A DNA stretch of 64,000 nucleotides from Gordionus sp. m RMFG-2023. Lineage: Eukaryota; Nematomorpha; Gordioida; Chordodea; Parachordodidae. Numbering within the stretch: position 1 is the stretch's first letter; every line of letters starts with the position of its first letter. Position numbers and translations under genes: made by a program. The stretch is from positions 22,297,366-22,361,365 of the forward strand of contig NC_088777.1 of NCBI RefSeq assembly GCF_954871325.1. Reading direction: 5' to 3'. The notes beneath the pieces were generated by a model. It was not told the origin of the DNA. It did not search any database and saw nothing but the letters and a program-made list of their open reading frames with translations. Of this stretch, positions 25,920 to 36,534 are shown in pieces.

Positions 25920-27116
25920 ATGGGAGGAATGACAGAATTTTATTTATTGGATATGATTAGAAAAATTAATTGGGATCTCAGGCCAAATTGCATTAACCCA
26001 GTTCGATCAACTATTGATTGTAATTCCACTTATTTGAAATATGATATGGACGATGGCAATATATTATCATATAAACCATATCGACAAAGTTTATTTAATC
26101 GATTTTATTGCGAAAAAAATGAAATTAAAAATTTATCATCATTCCAGCGGCAGCTCGCATATACGAATTTTGAAAATAAAGTTCAAATTAAAAGACCTAT
26201 ATCGACATCTAGGAATATTTTGAATTTATCGATAAATGAGAGTAGTATAGCAGAAGAACAAGAAAGCGAAGTGTCAAATAAAGAAATAACCTTATCTAAG
26301 CCTCCTTTTTCTTATATTGCAATGATAGTTATGGCGATAAAAAATTCCCCAAACCATAAAATAACTCTCAACGGTATATATCAATATATAATGGAAAATT
26401 TTCCTTATTATAGATCAGGTCCCAATAAAGGCTGGCAAAATTCAATAAGACACAATTTGAGCTTGAATAACTGTTTCCGAAAAATTAGGAGGAAAAAGAT
26501 GCATTATAAAGGCAAAAAAATCTACGAATCCTACAAAGGCGATGATATCAAAGATATTTTTATGCATGTGAGTAATAATAAGATAAATCAAGGATCAAAC
26601 TCCAAAAAACCAAGGGTTGGGGGTAATAAAGGAAGCTATTGGACATTAGCACCAAACTGCGAAGATATGTTTGAAAACGAAAATTATAGAAGACGTAAAA
26701 GACGCACTAAGTTAAAATGTGAAATTAAGAATAATAGTAATGGTGATGTTCATTATAAAAAATCGAGGATTAAACTTAAATTTATAGTAAATCATGCATC
26801 CCAAAACAAAATAGTCTTACATAACAATAACAACTTAGAAGATGATCAAAAAAATGAGGATGTGTTATTTACAGGTAAATGTTGCTCTAGTAAACATAAT
26901 ATTAATGAATACGTGAGTGTCCACGATAGATTTAAATTTAATCCATACCATTTCAATGAAAAGGAATCGTTTAAAATTTCAAATTCACAACTATTAAATT
27001 CGGAGAATAAGATTCCACAGGAAACAATAAGAAAAACGGCTATATATTTGGATGAGTATAATAGTGGAAACAGTGTAAGGTCTAAATTTTCAATCGATTT
27101 TTTACTCAAAAATTAG
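25920..27116 (+). CDS. Forkhead-box transcription factor, FoxL-like
   Basis: A single open frame of 398 codons. Residues 127-265 form a winged-helix forkhead DNA-binding domain: [14 protein letters not shown], then [19 protein letters not shown], then the recognition helix [15 protein letters not shown], then [17 protein letters not shown] and the basic NYRRRKRR wing. The 'CEDMFE.. NYRRR+R' tail favours the FoxL1/FoxL2 classes; FoxC is less likely. Between helix 3 and KGSYW there is an extra Lys-rich stretch of roughly 40 residues (about 191-235), which usual forkheads lack. FSIDFLL at 390-396, at the very C-terminus, resembles the eh1 Groucho-binding motif. The Met is the first in frame after upstream stops. 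It acts in the nucleus as a sequence-specific regulator. No intron interrupts the domain. The class assignment is inference. Confidence 0.93.
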   Translation: MGGMTEFYLLDMIRKINWDLRPNCINPVRSTIDCNSTYLKYDMDDGNILSYKPYRQSLFNRFYCEKNEIKNLSSFQRQLAYTNFENKVQIKRPISTSRNILNLSINESSIAEEQESEVSNKEITLSKPPFSYIAMIVMAIKNSPNHKITLNGIYQYIMENFPYYRSGPNKGWQNSIRHNLSLNNCFRKIRRKKMHYKGKKIYESYKGDDIKDIFMHVSNNKINQGSNSKKPRVGGNKGSYWTLAPNCEDMFENENYRRRKRRTKLKCEIKNNSNGDVHYKKSRIKLKFIVNHASQNKIVLHNNNNLEDDQKNEDVLFTGKCCSSKHNINEYVSVHDRFKFNPYHFNEKESFKISNSQLLNSENKIPQETIRKTAIYLDEYNSGNSVRSKFSIDFLLKN

Positions 27117-27364
27117 TTCATCAAAATTAAAATTTATATAAATAATAATATCTGTAGACAAATTGTTTCCTTGACCTTATTAGATATTATATATTTATCA
27201 TATAGAATATATTATGTAGTTCATAATAATGTACTATTTATAAAATAGTCTAAATATTTTTCTATTATGAAGCTTTAGCGGTATTTAGCCAATTTTTCAC
27301 CATAGAGCACCTTTTTAACCTAAAGGATCTAATTTTATCAAATATATTTCAGCATGCGTACAAT
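27117..27364. other. 3' flank of the forkhead gene
   Basis: AT-rich DNA after the stop codon. An ATTAAA hexamer at about 27126 and several A/T-rich stretches could support polyadenylation, but no canonical AATAAA with a G/T-rich tail was seen. It ends at the target duplication of the next hAT. Confidence 0.35.
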
Positions 27365-27747
27365 GCCTAGGGCAGTGGCGTATCCAGGATTTTCTTATAG
27401 GGGGGAAAAAATTTTTGGGGGCTTCGCCCCCAAACCCCTTTTACCTGGCCTTCGGCCAGCTTTCCCCCGGCCGAAGGCCGGGTCTTATTTAGCTATTCTA
27501 TTAAATTATGAATAATTTAATAATAATTATATTTCTATTTTTAACTATTATTTACTAATTCGTGCTTATGGATAGGATATTACAAGCCTCTTTTTTATTA
27601 TTTCAAGTTAGGTATATTATATTTAATAAAGTTTTTTTAAATGTAAAGTTGAAATAAAGTGTAATGTCATTTTTTTTATAAAATTTGCTTTAAAAACTAG
27701 CCTCAGCTTAAATTCTCATACAATATAAGTAGAATATAATTTTTTTA

Positions 27748-28650
27748 TTGAAAATACTAATAGTAGTGTGTTTAATAATTAAATTAACAAGTTTTTTTAA
27801 CTTTTTATCAAATACAAGATTTTTAATTATTTCGTTTGTCGTTGGAACCAAATCTTTGTGTATATTTAACAGAGCTAACCCATTTAGCCGAGATTCAGTA
27901 CTTAGTAAATATGTTTTCAACCTTCTCAAGTTGGAAATCCTTTCATTCGTACATGTTGTAATAGGCAAACATGCAAGAATATAAAACAACTTCGAAATAT
28001 TAGGAAATTGAGCTAAGGTTTTTTTACACCGATTGAGCGCATCAATAGCATGCTCAGATAAAATAGCTAAACGTATAAATATTTATACCACAATTCGAAT
28101 TCACTGATTAAATTTATTTCAGTATCAATCTCATAGGAATAAAATTTTTCTAAATATTTAATTATACCAATAGTGCCATTAGAAAATGAAGAAGGATCTT
28201 TGGGTAATAAAACTTGAAGATTGCTAAAGACTTATTTTTTATCTAAAACCCGTACTTTTATTTGCAATAAAAAAGTATCTAAGAATGGGATGAAAATGGA
28301 TATTTTAATTCTTCAGTTGAGCCAATATTTATTTACATCTCAATAATGGCCTAGGTGCTAGACGAGGGTTAATTAGTGTTATATCATAAAATTTGCCTTC
28401 GATTCAACGTCTAGATAAATATTATGAAAATATTTATCTACATTCATTCTTATTGTATCTACCTGTTCATGTATATTTTCAGCCAAATCAATAACCTGAA
28501 CCAAATCTAAATTTGGTTTTTGTAAATTTCTACAAAGTAGTGAGCTAAAAATAATTTATTGATGCAACTAGCAGCAATGATAAACTCTGATTGATCAATT
28601 GAATTCAATAATGATATCGCTTCTGACGACACATTACTTTTTTTCATGCT
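27748..28650 (-). pseudogene. hAT transposase C-terminal half, broken (copy 2)
   Basis: The minus strand repeats the remnant seen at 2404-3286. The dimerisation block reads ILACLPITTCTNER, ISNLRRLKTYL, then ESRLNGLALLN. Compared with copy 1, the Arg-Thr-Phe after NER is shortened, so the frame and motif differ slightly. Upstream blocks are present but interrupted. The copy cannot encode an active enzyme. Confidence 0.8.
28414..28438. repeat. 25-bp perfect hairpin inserted with TA duplication
   Basis: GATAAATATT, a 5-base loop, then AATATTTATC form perfect 10-bp arms. TA flanks it on both sides (28412-28413 and 28439-28440), whereas sister copy 1 has a single TA at the same point (cgtcTAcattc). 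The sequence is therefore an insertion relative to copy 1. Confidence 0.8.
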
Positions 28651-28896
28651 CAGCCTTATTTATAAATTATTGATTTCAATCTCATTGACTAAATATTTTT
28701 CCATTTTATTAATATTTTTGAATAATATGTTGGAAAATTGATATTCAAATATTTGTAAAATTTTGATTGGTAAGAGGGGGGGGGGGGGTAAAATTTTTAT
28801 TAGCTTAAAATGATATTTATGAAAATAGTCAAATTTGCAATGGGGGGGGGGGGAATTTCCCCCTTTCCCCCCATTGGTTACGCGCCTGGCCTAGGG

Positions 28897-29633
28897 TATC
28901 TATGTCCTGTCGGGCCCTAAAAGGCAAACCTATTTTATATACTTTGTCATTTTTAATCACAAATGTATCATTTTTGTTTCTTTTATTACTTTTATAGCAT
29001 AGGTTTAGATATTTAAAAAAATTTAACTTTTTTTCAAAATTTTAGATTATCTAGGAAAACTTTTTTGGAAACTAAAGGGTAGACTGTTGCGGGAATTATT
29101 TGTAATATATGTTAAAACTCATAATTGCAATAGTTGTAGAACAGTTTTGATAATCTGGGTCTTCATATTCTAGTTTGCTCAAAAGTCTTTTATTGACATA
29201 TCTGTCATGACGGAATGATTTTCATTCTTTACTAATCACTGAATTGAGATAAGTTTTCAAATTGTTAAAATTCCCCAACCTTTTTCTCGTGGACCGTAAT
29301 AACCGCGATGATACTATCTAAGTGGGAAGAGGAAAAAGCTTGAGATGTTTTCTGTCTAAATATTTAGCCCTGTTCTTAAACAGGTGTGTAATCAATAAAT
29401 GCTCCAATTTACCTCATAAAAAATATGCTAGATAGCACCTTGGCCATATAGCTGCATTTAATAAGCTTAAAACAAAACTTTTTCAGGAAATCCGCTTTAA
29501 TTTCATTTAAATTTAAAACAAAGAGTCCAATGAAACTCAAAGAAGAGTTCCCTTTGCCATCCACGCACACACTTTTAATTGTGTATGAAAATATAAAATC
29601 ATTGATTAATAGTTATAGTTATTATAAAATATT
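28897..29633. other. unassigned interval
   Basis: AT-rich DNA with no ORF above 60 codons, no terminal repeats and no recognisable domain. Confidence 0.35.
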
Positions 29634-29641
29634 ATTTATAG

Positions 29642-30689
29642 CAGAGTTATTAAGGAGCGGCACTAAATCAGGAGCGGGAGCGGGAGCTGGTTCCTTTTAG
29701 GGCTGGAGTGGAGAAGTGTCGCTCAACCGCTCTTTTAAATTTAATGTATAAATTAAATTATTTTTTAAATATTAATATATTATTTATTTGTTAATTAAAA
29801 TTCAAAAAAATGAAATTTTATTTTATTTAAATTTATGCAATATTAAATGTTGACCCGAATTTTATATATCTAATTAGTTAAAATAATAAACAATCAAGTT
29901 TTTCTTTCTTTTTATATTGAAAATTTCTTGGAAAATCTTGTGAGTCAAATTAATATTCATTTTATAGATATGATAAAAAAAATAGTTTTTTTTATTATTG
30001 ATCCAGACATCATAGAAGAAGAAATCGAAATAAAAAATAAATTATCTATTTAAATAACTTTCAAATGTTTAATGATAAAAATATTTTTGCGGCTATTATC
30101 CATCTTGCATTCAAATTAAATTGGGAATGATAAAAAATGCACAAAATACGGAATATAAATTAATTAATTTTTTAAGAAAACAAATTCCTAATGAAAAATA
30201 GCTACTAGTTTACGGAAACCCTGCAATGATTTGGAATATTTTTTTGGATTCCATGAAATTGATCATCAGGAAGATAATATAATTGGACAAATATTTTTTA
30301 AATAATGATATCAAAATAAAATTACTACTTTTGATAAATTTCCTGAATTAAAAAATATTTTTATAAAACAATACCCCGCTTCTCTCTAGCTCCTGTTGAG
30401 CGCCTGTTTAGTATTGCTAAACAGGTTTTAGAGCAGATGCGTGGATGTTTGTTATTCAAATTTAGAAAATTTATTACTTTTAAAAGCTAATTAAAAGATT
30501 ATAAATATTTTGATATATCATTTAATATAAATAAAACTTTTTGATAAAAATATGATTTTGTTTTGTGTACTTTCTAAAAAAAATGAAAATCAAAGGAACG
30601 GCTATGAAGTGGCACTCCATTGCTTGGACGGAAACTAGATTCTTTTGAGAAGGTAAGAGCGGGAGCTAGCCATAGCATTAACAACTCTG
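29642..30689 (+). mobile_element. hAT transposon, decayed, with C-terminal transposase block
   Basis: The ends are CAGAGTTATTAAGG on the left and CATTAACAACTCTG on the right. The flanking octamers atttatag (29634-29641) and atttataa (30690-30697) differ at one base. At about 30378-30460 the + strand reads LAPVERLFSIAKQVLEQMRG, the hAT dimerisation signature 'saPvERlFSiag'. Upstream coding is heavily decayed. GGAGCGG-type motifs lie near the left end. Confidence 0.82.
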
Positions 30690-30905
30690 ATTTATAAATA
30701 ATGTTAATGTTATATAAATTTAAAAATTAAATTGAATGATCCTTTTACAAATATAAAAAAATATGAAAAAATTATAAACAGTAACTTCTCGTCAAATTGG
30801 TATGAAAATGACAGTTTTGTGACTGAGAACCACGACTTTCAAAAGTAGCAAGCTAACGTAATTTTACTTTTTCAAAAAAATGTAGGGAGGTCGGAGCCAA
30901 AAAAT

Positions 30906-31031
30906 TGGCTTAGGCTCAAGCCGGCTTAAAAGTTGGCTCAAGCCGGCTCAGGAGTTGGCTCAAGCCGGCTCAGGAGTTGGCTCAAGCCGGCTCAAAAGTT
31001 GGCTCAAGCCGGCTCAGGAGTTGGCTCGAGT
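30906..31031. repeat. 22-bp tandem repeat, AGCC/GGCTC motif
   Basis: About five and a half copies of AGTTGGCTCAAGCCGGCTC plus a 3-base spacer, head to tail, with GG or AA at the unit junction. Inverted relatives of the same motif lie at 34730-34880. This resembles the subterminal repeats of hAT elements, but no matching outer ends were found. Confidence 0.85.
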
Positions 31032-31339
31032 CTAATTTTGAGCCAAAATTTATTAATTTAAATATTTTAAAAGAATATAATAAAAAAAATTTTTATTACA
31101 ATTTATTAGTATAATTTTCATGTCATGCCCAAAATTTTAAGCAAAAAAATCTTTTGAAAAAGATTTTTGAACATTTGATAAGAATTTTAAATTTTCTTTG
31201 TAATTGAGGAAATTTTTTGAGAATTTTATTATAAATAAACAATCTTTTATAGTTTTTTTTTTTATATCTTTGTAAAATTATCTATTTTTATGTATATTAA
31301 AAGAATTGGTTTTTTCTAAATTACTTTTTTAAAAATATT

Positions 31340-32760
31340 TATTTGCTAACATGTTTAAATAAAACTTCAGTAAAGATGAACTCTATATAAATGACAATTG
31401 TCATAATCGTTATTCTTAAAGTTTATTGAATTTTTTTGTCGCAAATGGGTATAAATACAGGTTGTAAACATGTTAGATTAAATTTCAGTGAAGATGTACT
31501 ATAGATAAGTGACAATTGTCATAATCGTTATTTTTAAAGTTTTTTGAATTTTTTTAATTCAAATGGGTAAAAATATATATTGTAAACATGTTAAATTAAA
31601 ATTTCGTATACTATAGATAAGTGACAATTGTCATCATCGTTATTTTTAAAGTTTTTAAAAATTTTTTGATGTAAATGGGCTAAAATACGTGTTGCTAACA
31701 TGTTTAAATAAAACTGCAGTGAAGATGTACCCTAGATAAGTGACAATTGTCATAATCGTTATTTTTGAAGTTTATTTAATTTTTTTAACGCAAATGGGTA
31801 TAAATATAGGTTGTGTTGTAAACATGTTAAATTAAAATTTCAGTGAAGATGTACTATAGATAAGTGACAATTGTCATAATCATTATTTTTTAAAAATTTT
31901 GAATTTTTTAACGCAAATTGGGAAATTAACGCAAATGGGGAAATTAAAGCAAATGGATAAAAATATATATTGTAAATATGTTAAATTAAAATTTCATGAA
32001 GATGTACTATAGATAAGTGACAATTGTCATAATCGTTATTTTTTAAAATTTTTGAATTTTTTAAAGCAAATGGGAAAATTAACGCAAATGGGTAAAAATA
32101 TATATTGTAAATATGTTAAATTAAAATTTCATGAAGATGTACCATGGAAAAGTGACAATTGTCATAATTGTCATTTTTAAAGTTTTTGTGAATTTTTTTG
32201 ACAAATGTGTTATAATATAGATTGTAAACATATTAAATTAAAATTTCATGAAGATGTACCATGGAAAAGTAGCAATTGTCATAATCGTTATTTTTAAAGT
32301 CTTCTGAATTTTTTTGACCCAAATGGCTTAAAATATATTGTAAAAATGTCAAATTTAAATTTCATTAAGATGTAGAAAAGTGACAATTTACAACCTATAT
32401 TTATACCCATTTCTGTCAAAAAAATTCAATAAATTTCAAAAATAACGATTATGACATTTGTCACTAATCTAGGGTACATCCATCTTCACTAATATTTTAT
32501 TTAAACATGTTAGCAATACTTATTTTATCCCATTTACATCAAAAAAATTTAAAAACACCATTAGGGTCAAAAAAATCTAATATGTTTAAAAATATTGATT
32601 ATGATAATTGCCAATTTTTCAGGGAACATCTTCATTGAATTTATAATTTAACATCTTTAAAATATGAATATTATTTTACTTTTTATGTCAAAAAGTTTAA
32701 AAATGTTAAAAAATAACGAATATGACAATTGTCACATTAAAATATTTTCGTTAAAGGATC
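31340..32760. repeat. satellite-like array, ~120-bp units with a 12-bp palindrome
   Basis: Degenerate tandem units share AACATGTTAAATTAAA, GAAGATGTACTATAGA, the perfect palindrome TGACAATTGTCA, and CATAATCGTTATTTTTAAAG. Intact palindromes begin at 31392, 31510, 31622, 31741, 31865, 32018 and 32153, an interval of 112-153 bp. From about 32380 onward the units run in the opposite orientation and become more diverged. No ORF spans it. Confidence 0.85.
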
Positions 32761-33880
32761 ATATAAATAAACGATTGAAATATGGTGGTTAGACCAAAAA
32801 TAAAATTAAAAAATTACGGGACGGTCCGGCCCTGAATATATAAATCACGGACTATGTCTAAATATTTTTAAAAAAATTCTTGCCAGGCCTAATTTTTTTT
32901 TTGAAAATAGAATCCTGGACTAAATTTTTCTATTTAAAATTCGGGCCATGCAAATTAATTCTGCAGCTATCTGATATTAATATCTTAAAAAACCACCTTT
33001 AAAAATGTTTTAAAAAAAATTAATTAATATTTACATCAATTTCTATGAAAAAATAAAGAAATAAAATGTTGAGTTAATGAAAGATTATTTATCAAATATC
33101 TTTGGCTTAAAAGAAAATAAAATAACATGTACAAATAATATTTAAAAACAAAAAAATAAAATATTATTAAAAAAAATATATATAATTTATTTACAAATTC
33201 TAAATTTGTGTTTTTTTTCCATTTATAGCATTGGTAAAATAGTTTTTCCTATAAATTTTTATTTAAGATATTTTAAAAAAAGTTTTTCTACAAAATTTTG
33301 TAATATGGTTAAAATATAGGAATTCTTAATTCAGCAGCGTATGGAGGAGGGAGGGGAGTAGGAGAATTTTAACTACAAATTTAACTTTTTATTTAGTGAA
33401 ATTAAATCTATTTATCTTAGATATTATAGGTTAGAACAAGCCAATTATTTCTATTATCGGGTCAATAATTCACGAAATTTTATTGATCCAAATGACAGAT
33501 CAATCAACACCCAAAAAGTTGAAAGGCTTTGGCGGGATCTAAAAACCAACTATAAAAGACATGGGGATAAGGATAATAATCATGAATATCTACTAGAATA
33601 TAGATATTTTTTAGAAAATATAGATTGTTAAATCATTTTGATATTTTTATTCATTTTTTATATCACTGTACTAATTTCAATAATAAATTTTAATTTAATG
33701 AATAAAATTGGGAATTTAATACTATATTTCGTGTATAAATTTTAATACTATATTTAATTGAGTCATTTAATATTATATATTTCACTAGAAAGGTTAAAAA
33801 AATCACTATAACTTCAAAGGTGGGGTCTATTTTATCCCTAATACAAAATTAAATAAGAATTTGTAGACTTAAATAAAAAA
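32761..33880. other. AT-rich interval with a short unrecognised open stretch
   Basis: At about 33433-33630 the + strand reads roughly QANYFYYRVNNSRNFIDPND and LWRDLKTNYKRHGDKDNNH. This resembles the ISXO2-like (IS1016/Merlin) transposase stretch 'HTn.IEr.Wr.lK...r'. It is too short and isolated to assign firmly. Related copies of the 80-bp repeat unit flank it. Confidence 0.35.
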
Positions 33881-33884
33881 TTAA

Positions 33885-34495
33885 ATTTGTAGGCAAAATT
33901 CTCCTGCCTTCTCCCACCTTCATATATAAATGATGCGGAATTAGGATTTCCTATTTTTTATACCCCTAATACACAATTTTGTAGTAATAACTTTTCAAAA
34001 TATATTAAATAAAAATTTGTAGAAAAAACTATTTTAAAATATCTTAAATAAAAAATAAATTTGAGGCAAAATTCTCCTAAAAATATCTTAAATATGCGGA
34101 ATTAAGAATTCCAATATTTTGCCACAAAAGAATTAAATTTGTAGGCAAAATTCTCATAAAAATATCTTAAATATGCCGAATTAAGAATTCCTATATTTTA
34201 CAACAAAAAAAAATAAATTTGTAGGCAAAATTCTCCTAAAAATATCTTAAATATGCGGAATTAAGAATTCCTATATTTTACCACAAAAGAATTAAATTTG
34301 TAGGCAAAATTCTCATAAAAATATCTTACATATGCTGAATTAAGAATTCCTATATTTCACAACAAAAAAAATTAAATTTGTAGGCAAAATTCTCCTAAAA
34401 ATATCTTAAATATGCGGAATTAATAATTCATATATTTTACCACAAAAAAAATTAAATTTGTAGGCAAAATTCTCCTAAAAAATCTTAAATAAAAA
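33885..34495. repeat. ~80-bp tandem repeat
   Basis: Units share AAATTTGTAGGCAAAATTCT, then CTAAAAATATCTTAAATATG, then CGGAATTAAGAATTCCTATA. The GTAGGCAAAA core occurs at about 34141, 34221, 34300, 34380 and 34460, with more diverged copies before. The unit includes the palindrome GGAATTAAGAATTCC-like stretch. It is non-coding. Confidence 0.85.
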
Positions 34496-34729
34496 TTAAT
34501 ATAAAAAACAATATTATAAAAAAAATAACAAAAAAATATTATAAAAAAAATAACATAAAAAATATATATATAACACCCCCCCCCCCCCCCGAGAGTGGCA
34601 GTAACCGATTATTTAATATCCATAGTCTTTAAAAAACAAGAGTCTGCCATACCGATGCAATATGTGTCGTAGATCTTTTTTAATTATGGGTTCTTCCTTT
34701 TGGCTTTAGCTTAGTCATATTTTGACTCA

Positions 34730-34880
34730 AAAACAAGGTGAATTTAAGGCTAAGCCGGCTTGGCTCAGACGTTTATAAATAAATTTCGACTCAAAAGTCG
34801 GCTTGAGCCAAGTCATGAGCCGACTCGAGCCAGCCGTCTAATTTGGCTCAAAGAGCCGGCTTGAGTCGATTAATAAAAGA
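34730..34880. repeat. inverted AGCC/GGCTC motif cluster
   Basis: GGCTTGAGCC, GAGCCGGCTTGAG and related motifs occur several times, in the orientation opposite to the array at 30906-31031. The pair may be the two subterminal regions of one disrupted element of about 4 kb. Neither terminal repeats nor a duplication could be matched, so this stays tentative. Confidence 0.5.
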
Positions 34881-34899
34881 TATAAACCTATCACTAGCA

Positions 34900-35369
34900 A
34901 ATTAATTACATATATTTTATTTTTTTTAAAGATTTGAACATATATATATGAAGATCAATATGTTCTCTCTGCAATTGTACATCCAGTATTCAAGCTTTAA
35001 TGACCATGGATAAACCTTCCACAGAACCTATAAAAAATAAACTTATAGCGTTATTTTGAAAAACTTTAGAAATGATAATGCAAGAATTGTTAATTTCGAG
35101 TTATTCTTTTTTTTTGACGAGGAAGTAGAAGACGGATTGGAGAAGGTAACTTCTCTCAATTTTTTGAAGCAATGGACAATAATGTTTTTAATAAATTCCC
35201 CACGTTAAAAGAGTTATTTATTAAGTATAATACCGCAATACCCTCATCTGCCCCTGTAGAGCGTTTTAGTATAGCTAATGCCGTATTAACTGCCAAGCGT
35301 TCCTGTCTATCGGATAAAAATTTTGAAAAACAATTGTTATTAAAAATTAATAAGAAAAATTTTTTATAA
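34900..35369 (+). pseudogene. hAT transposase C-terminal fragment
   Basis: The last open stretch (35172-35369) reads FPTLKELFIKYNTAIPSSAP, then VERFSIANAVLTAKRSCLSD, then KNFEKQLLLKIN. This is a typical hAT dimerisation region ('lf.kYn..ipSSApvERlFSia...l..kR..L...nfe.llllk.N'), missing one residue in the ERxFS core. Weak upstream coding (DQYVLSAIVHPVFKL at about 34955) fits the 'LDPrfKl' segment. Stops lie between. It belongs to a different hAT lineage from the DUF4371 group. Confidence 0.75.
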
Positions 35370-35759
35370 ATAAAAATATATTTTTATTCGCTATATTATT
35401 ATATTATATTTATAATTATAATTATATTATCAAAATAAAACTGGTAAGCGGAAAATATTCACACGGAAAAAAAATCCCCAATAATAATTCTTATAAAATA
35501 ATTCTCCGGATAAATATATATTTGAGAATTTTTATTCCATGGATATATTTATAGGGAATTTTTACAAAAAACAGGAATTTTTTGGGGGGGGGAATTATTT
35601 TCCTAGATTCAATTTTAATTAAAATTTAACAGAAATTTTTGAACGAAAGTGAATGCGTTCCTTTTTTTGAATGTGAACGTGAACGCGTTCGATATTTTTA
35701 GAAATGTTTACAGTACTAGCCTATATTGATATATAATTTTTTATAACTTAAATGATATT

Positions 35760-36060
35760 TACGAGAACAGGCAATTTTCGAAGGGGGGACCCCCCCATTC
35801 CCCTTGGACACGCTAATGTAGTAAACAATAATATTTAGAAATCTTTAGAAATTCCTTTACGAGAACAGACAATTTCTGAAGAAAGAACTTCCCCCCCCCC
35901 TCCTGAATACGGCAATGTAATAAGCAATAAAATTTAGAACTTTTTAGAAATTCCTTTACGAAAACAGACAATTTAAGAAGGGAGAACCCCCCCCCCCCCC
36001 GAACAAGGCAATGTAATAAGCAATAAAATTTAGAACTTTTTAGAAATTCCTTTAAAACAC
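35760..36060. repeat. ~100-bp tandem repeat with C-runs
   Basis: Three units share TTCCTTTACGAGAACAGACA, a poly-C run of 7-14 bases, and GCAATGTAATAAGCAATAAA. Unit starts near 35763, 35861 and 35960 give a 98-99-bp period. The 101-codon open stretch on the minus strand across it is an artefact of the repeat. Confidence 0.8.
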
Positions 36061-36534
36061 ATTTACTTTTGTAAAAATTAAAATTATAAATAAATAATCT
36101 AATAGTGTAATGCAACAATTAGATTGTAAATAAATTTGATTGGACCAACGTACCTCTGTCTCCAAAGTGCTCCGGTCTTCACATGTTATGATATTCCTCC
36201 AAATTTTATCAGCCGTTTTATTTTAAAGGAAGATTTCCAAGTCTAGCCCTTGAAGGCTCATTTAAGAAAAGTACCACATTCTTAGAAAACATATATGATG
36301 TATTACCGATTTCTAGGTCATTTAAAAAATATGCAGAAATAGATAAGGTAAGGGAGGAGATTGCTAATATAAGTTTAAAATAAACCTTTTCGGTCCCTGT
36401 TTATTTAATGTTGAAGCTATTTTATAGTTTATAGCATATAATAAAAATAAATATGCATAATATCAATATTGAAATATTTTATATTTAATTAATAAAAGGG
36501 AATCGGTTATAAATTAAAAATACAAAATTATTAT
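36061..36534. other. interval downstream of the ADAM10-like exon
   Basis: Short + strand scraps near 36230-36390 recall the hAT blocks seen at 17300-17440 (a similar GAGATTGCTAATAT stretch is shared). If the minus-strand exon at 36539-37173 is spliced, the beginning of its intron lies here. No second exon is visible. Confidence 0.35.

Larger units (their letters stand above)
27373..28888 (-). mobile_element. hAT transposon (ZMYM/DUF4371 type), sister copy 2
   Basis: Same ends as the element at 2002-3549. A perfect 8-bp duplication gcctaggg lies at 27365-27372 and 28889-28896. Almost all of the sequence aligns with copy 1, apart from small indels. These include a 25-bp hairpin present only here (28414-28438) and different G-run lengths. 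It sits just 250 bp past the forkhead stop codon. Transposase C-terminal blocks read on the minus strand. Confidence 0.93.

Noticed and set aside
26846-27109. Minus-strand ORF opposite the forkhead C-terminus
   Set aside because: Shadow of the forkhead coding frame; no independent evidence.
30906-34495. CRISPR-like array
   Set aside because: Units are contiguous degenerate satellites without unique spacers, and the genome is animal-like.
30880-34905. Single 4-kb hAT with TAGGGAGG.../TAGTGATAGG... ends
   Set aside because: The proposed ends match poorly and the flanking octamers (aaaaaatg, gcaaatta) do not agree.
35813-36118. 101-codon minus-strand ORF
   Set aside because: It is the translation of a 98-99-bp tandem repeat, whose protein repeats mirror the DNA units.
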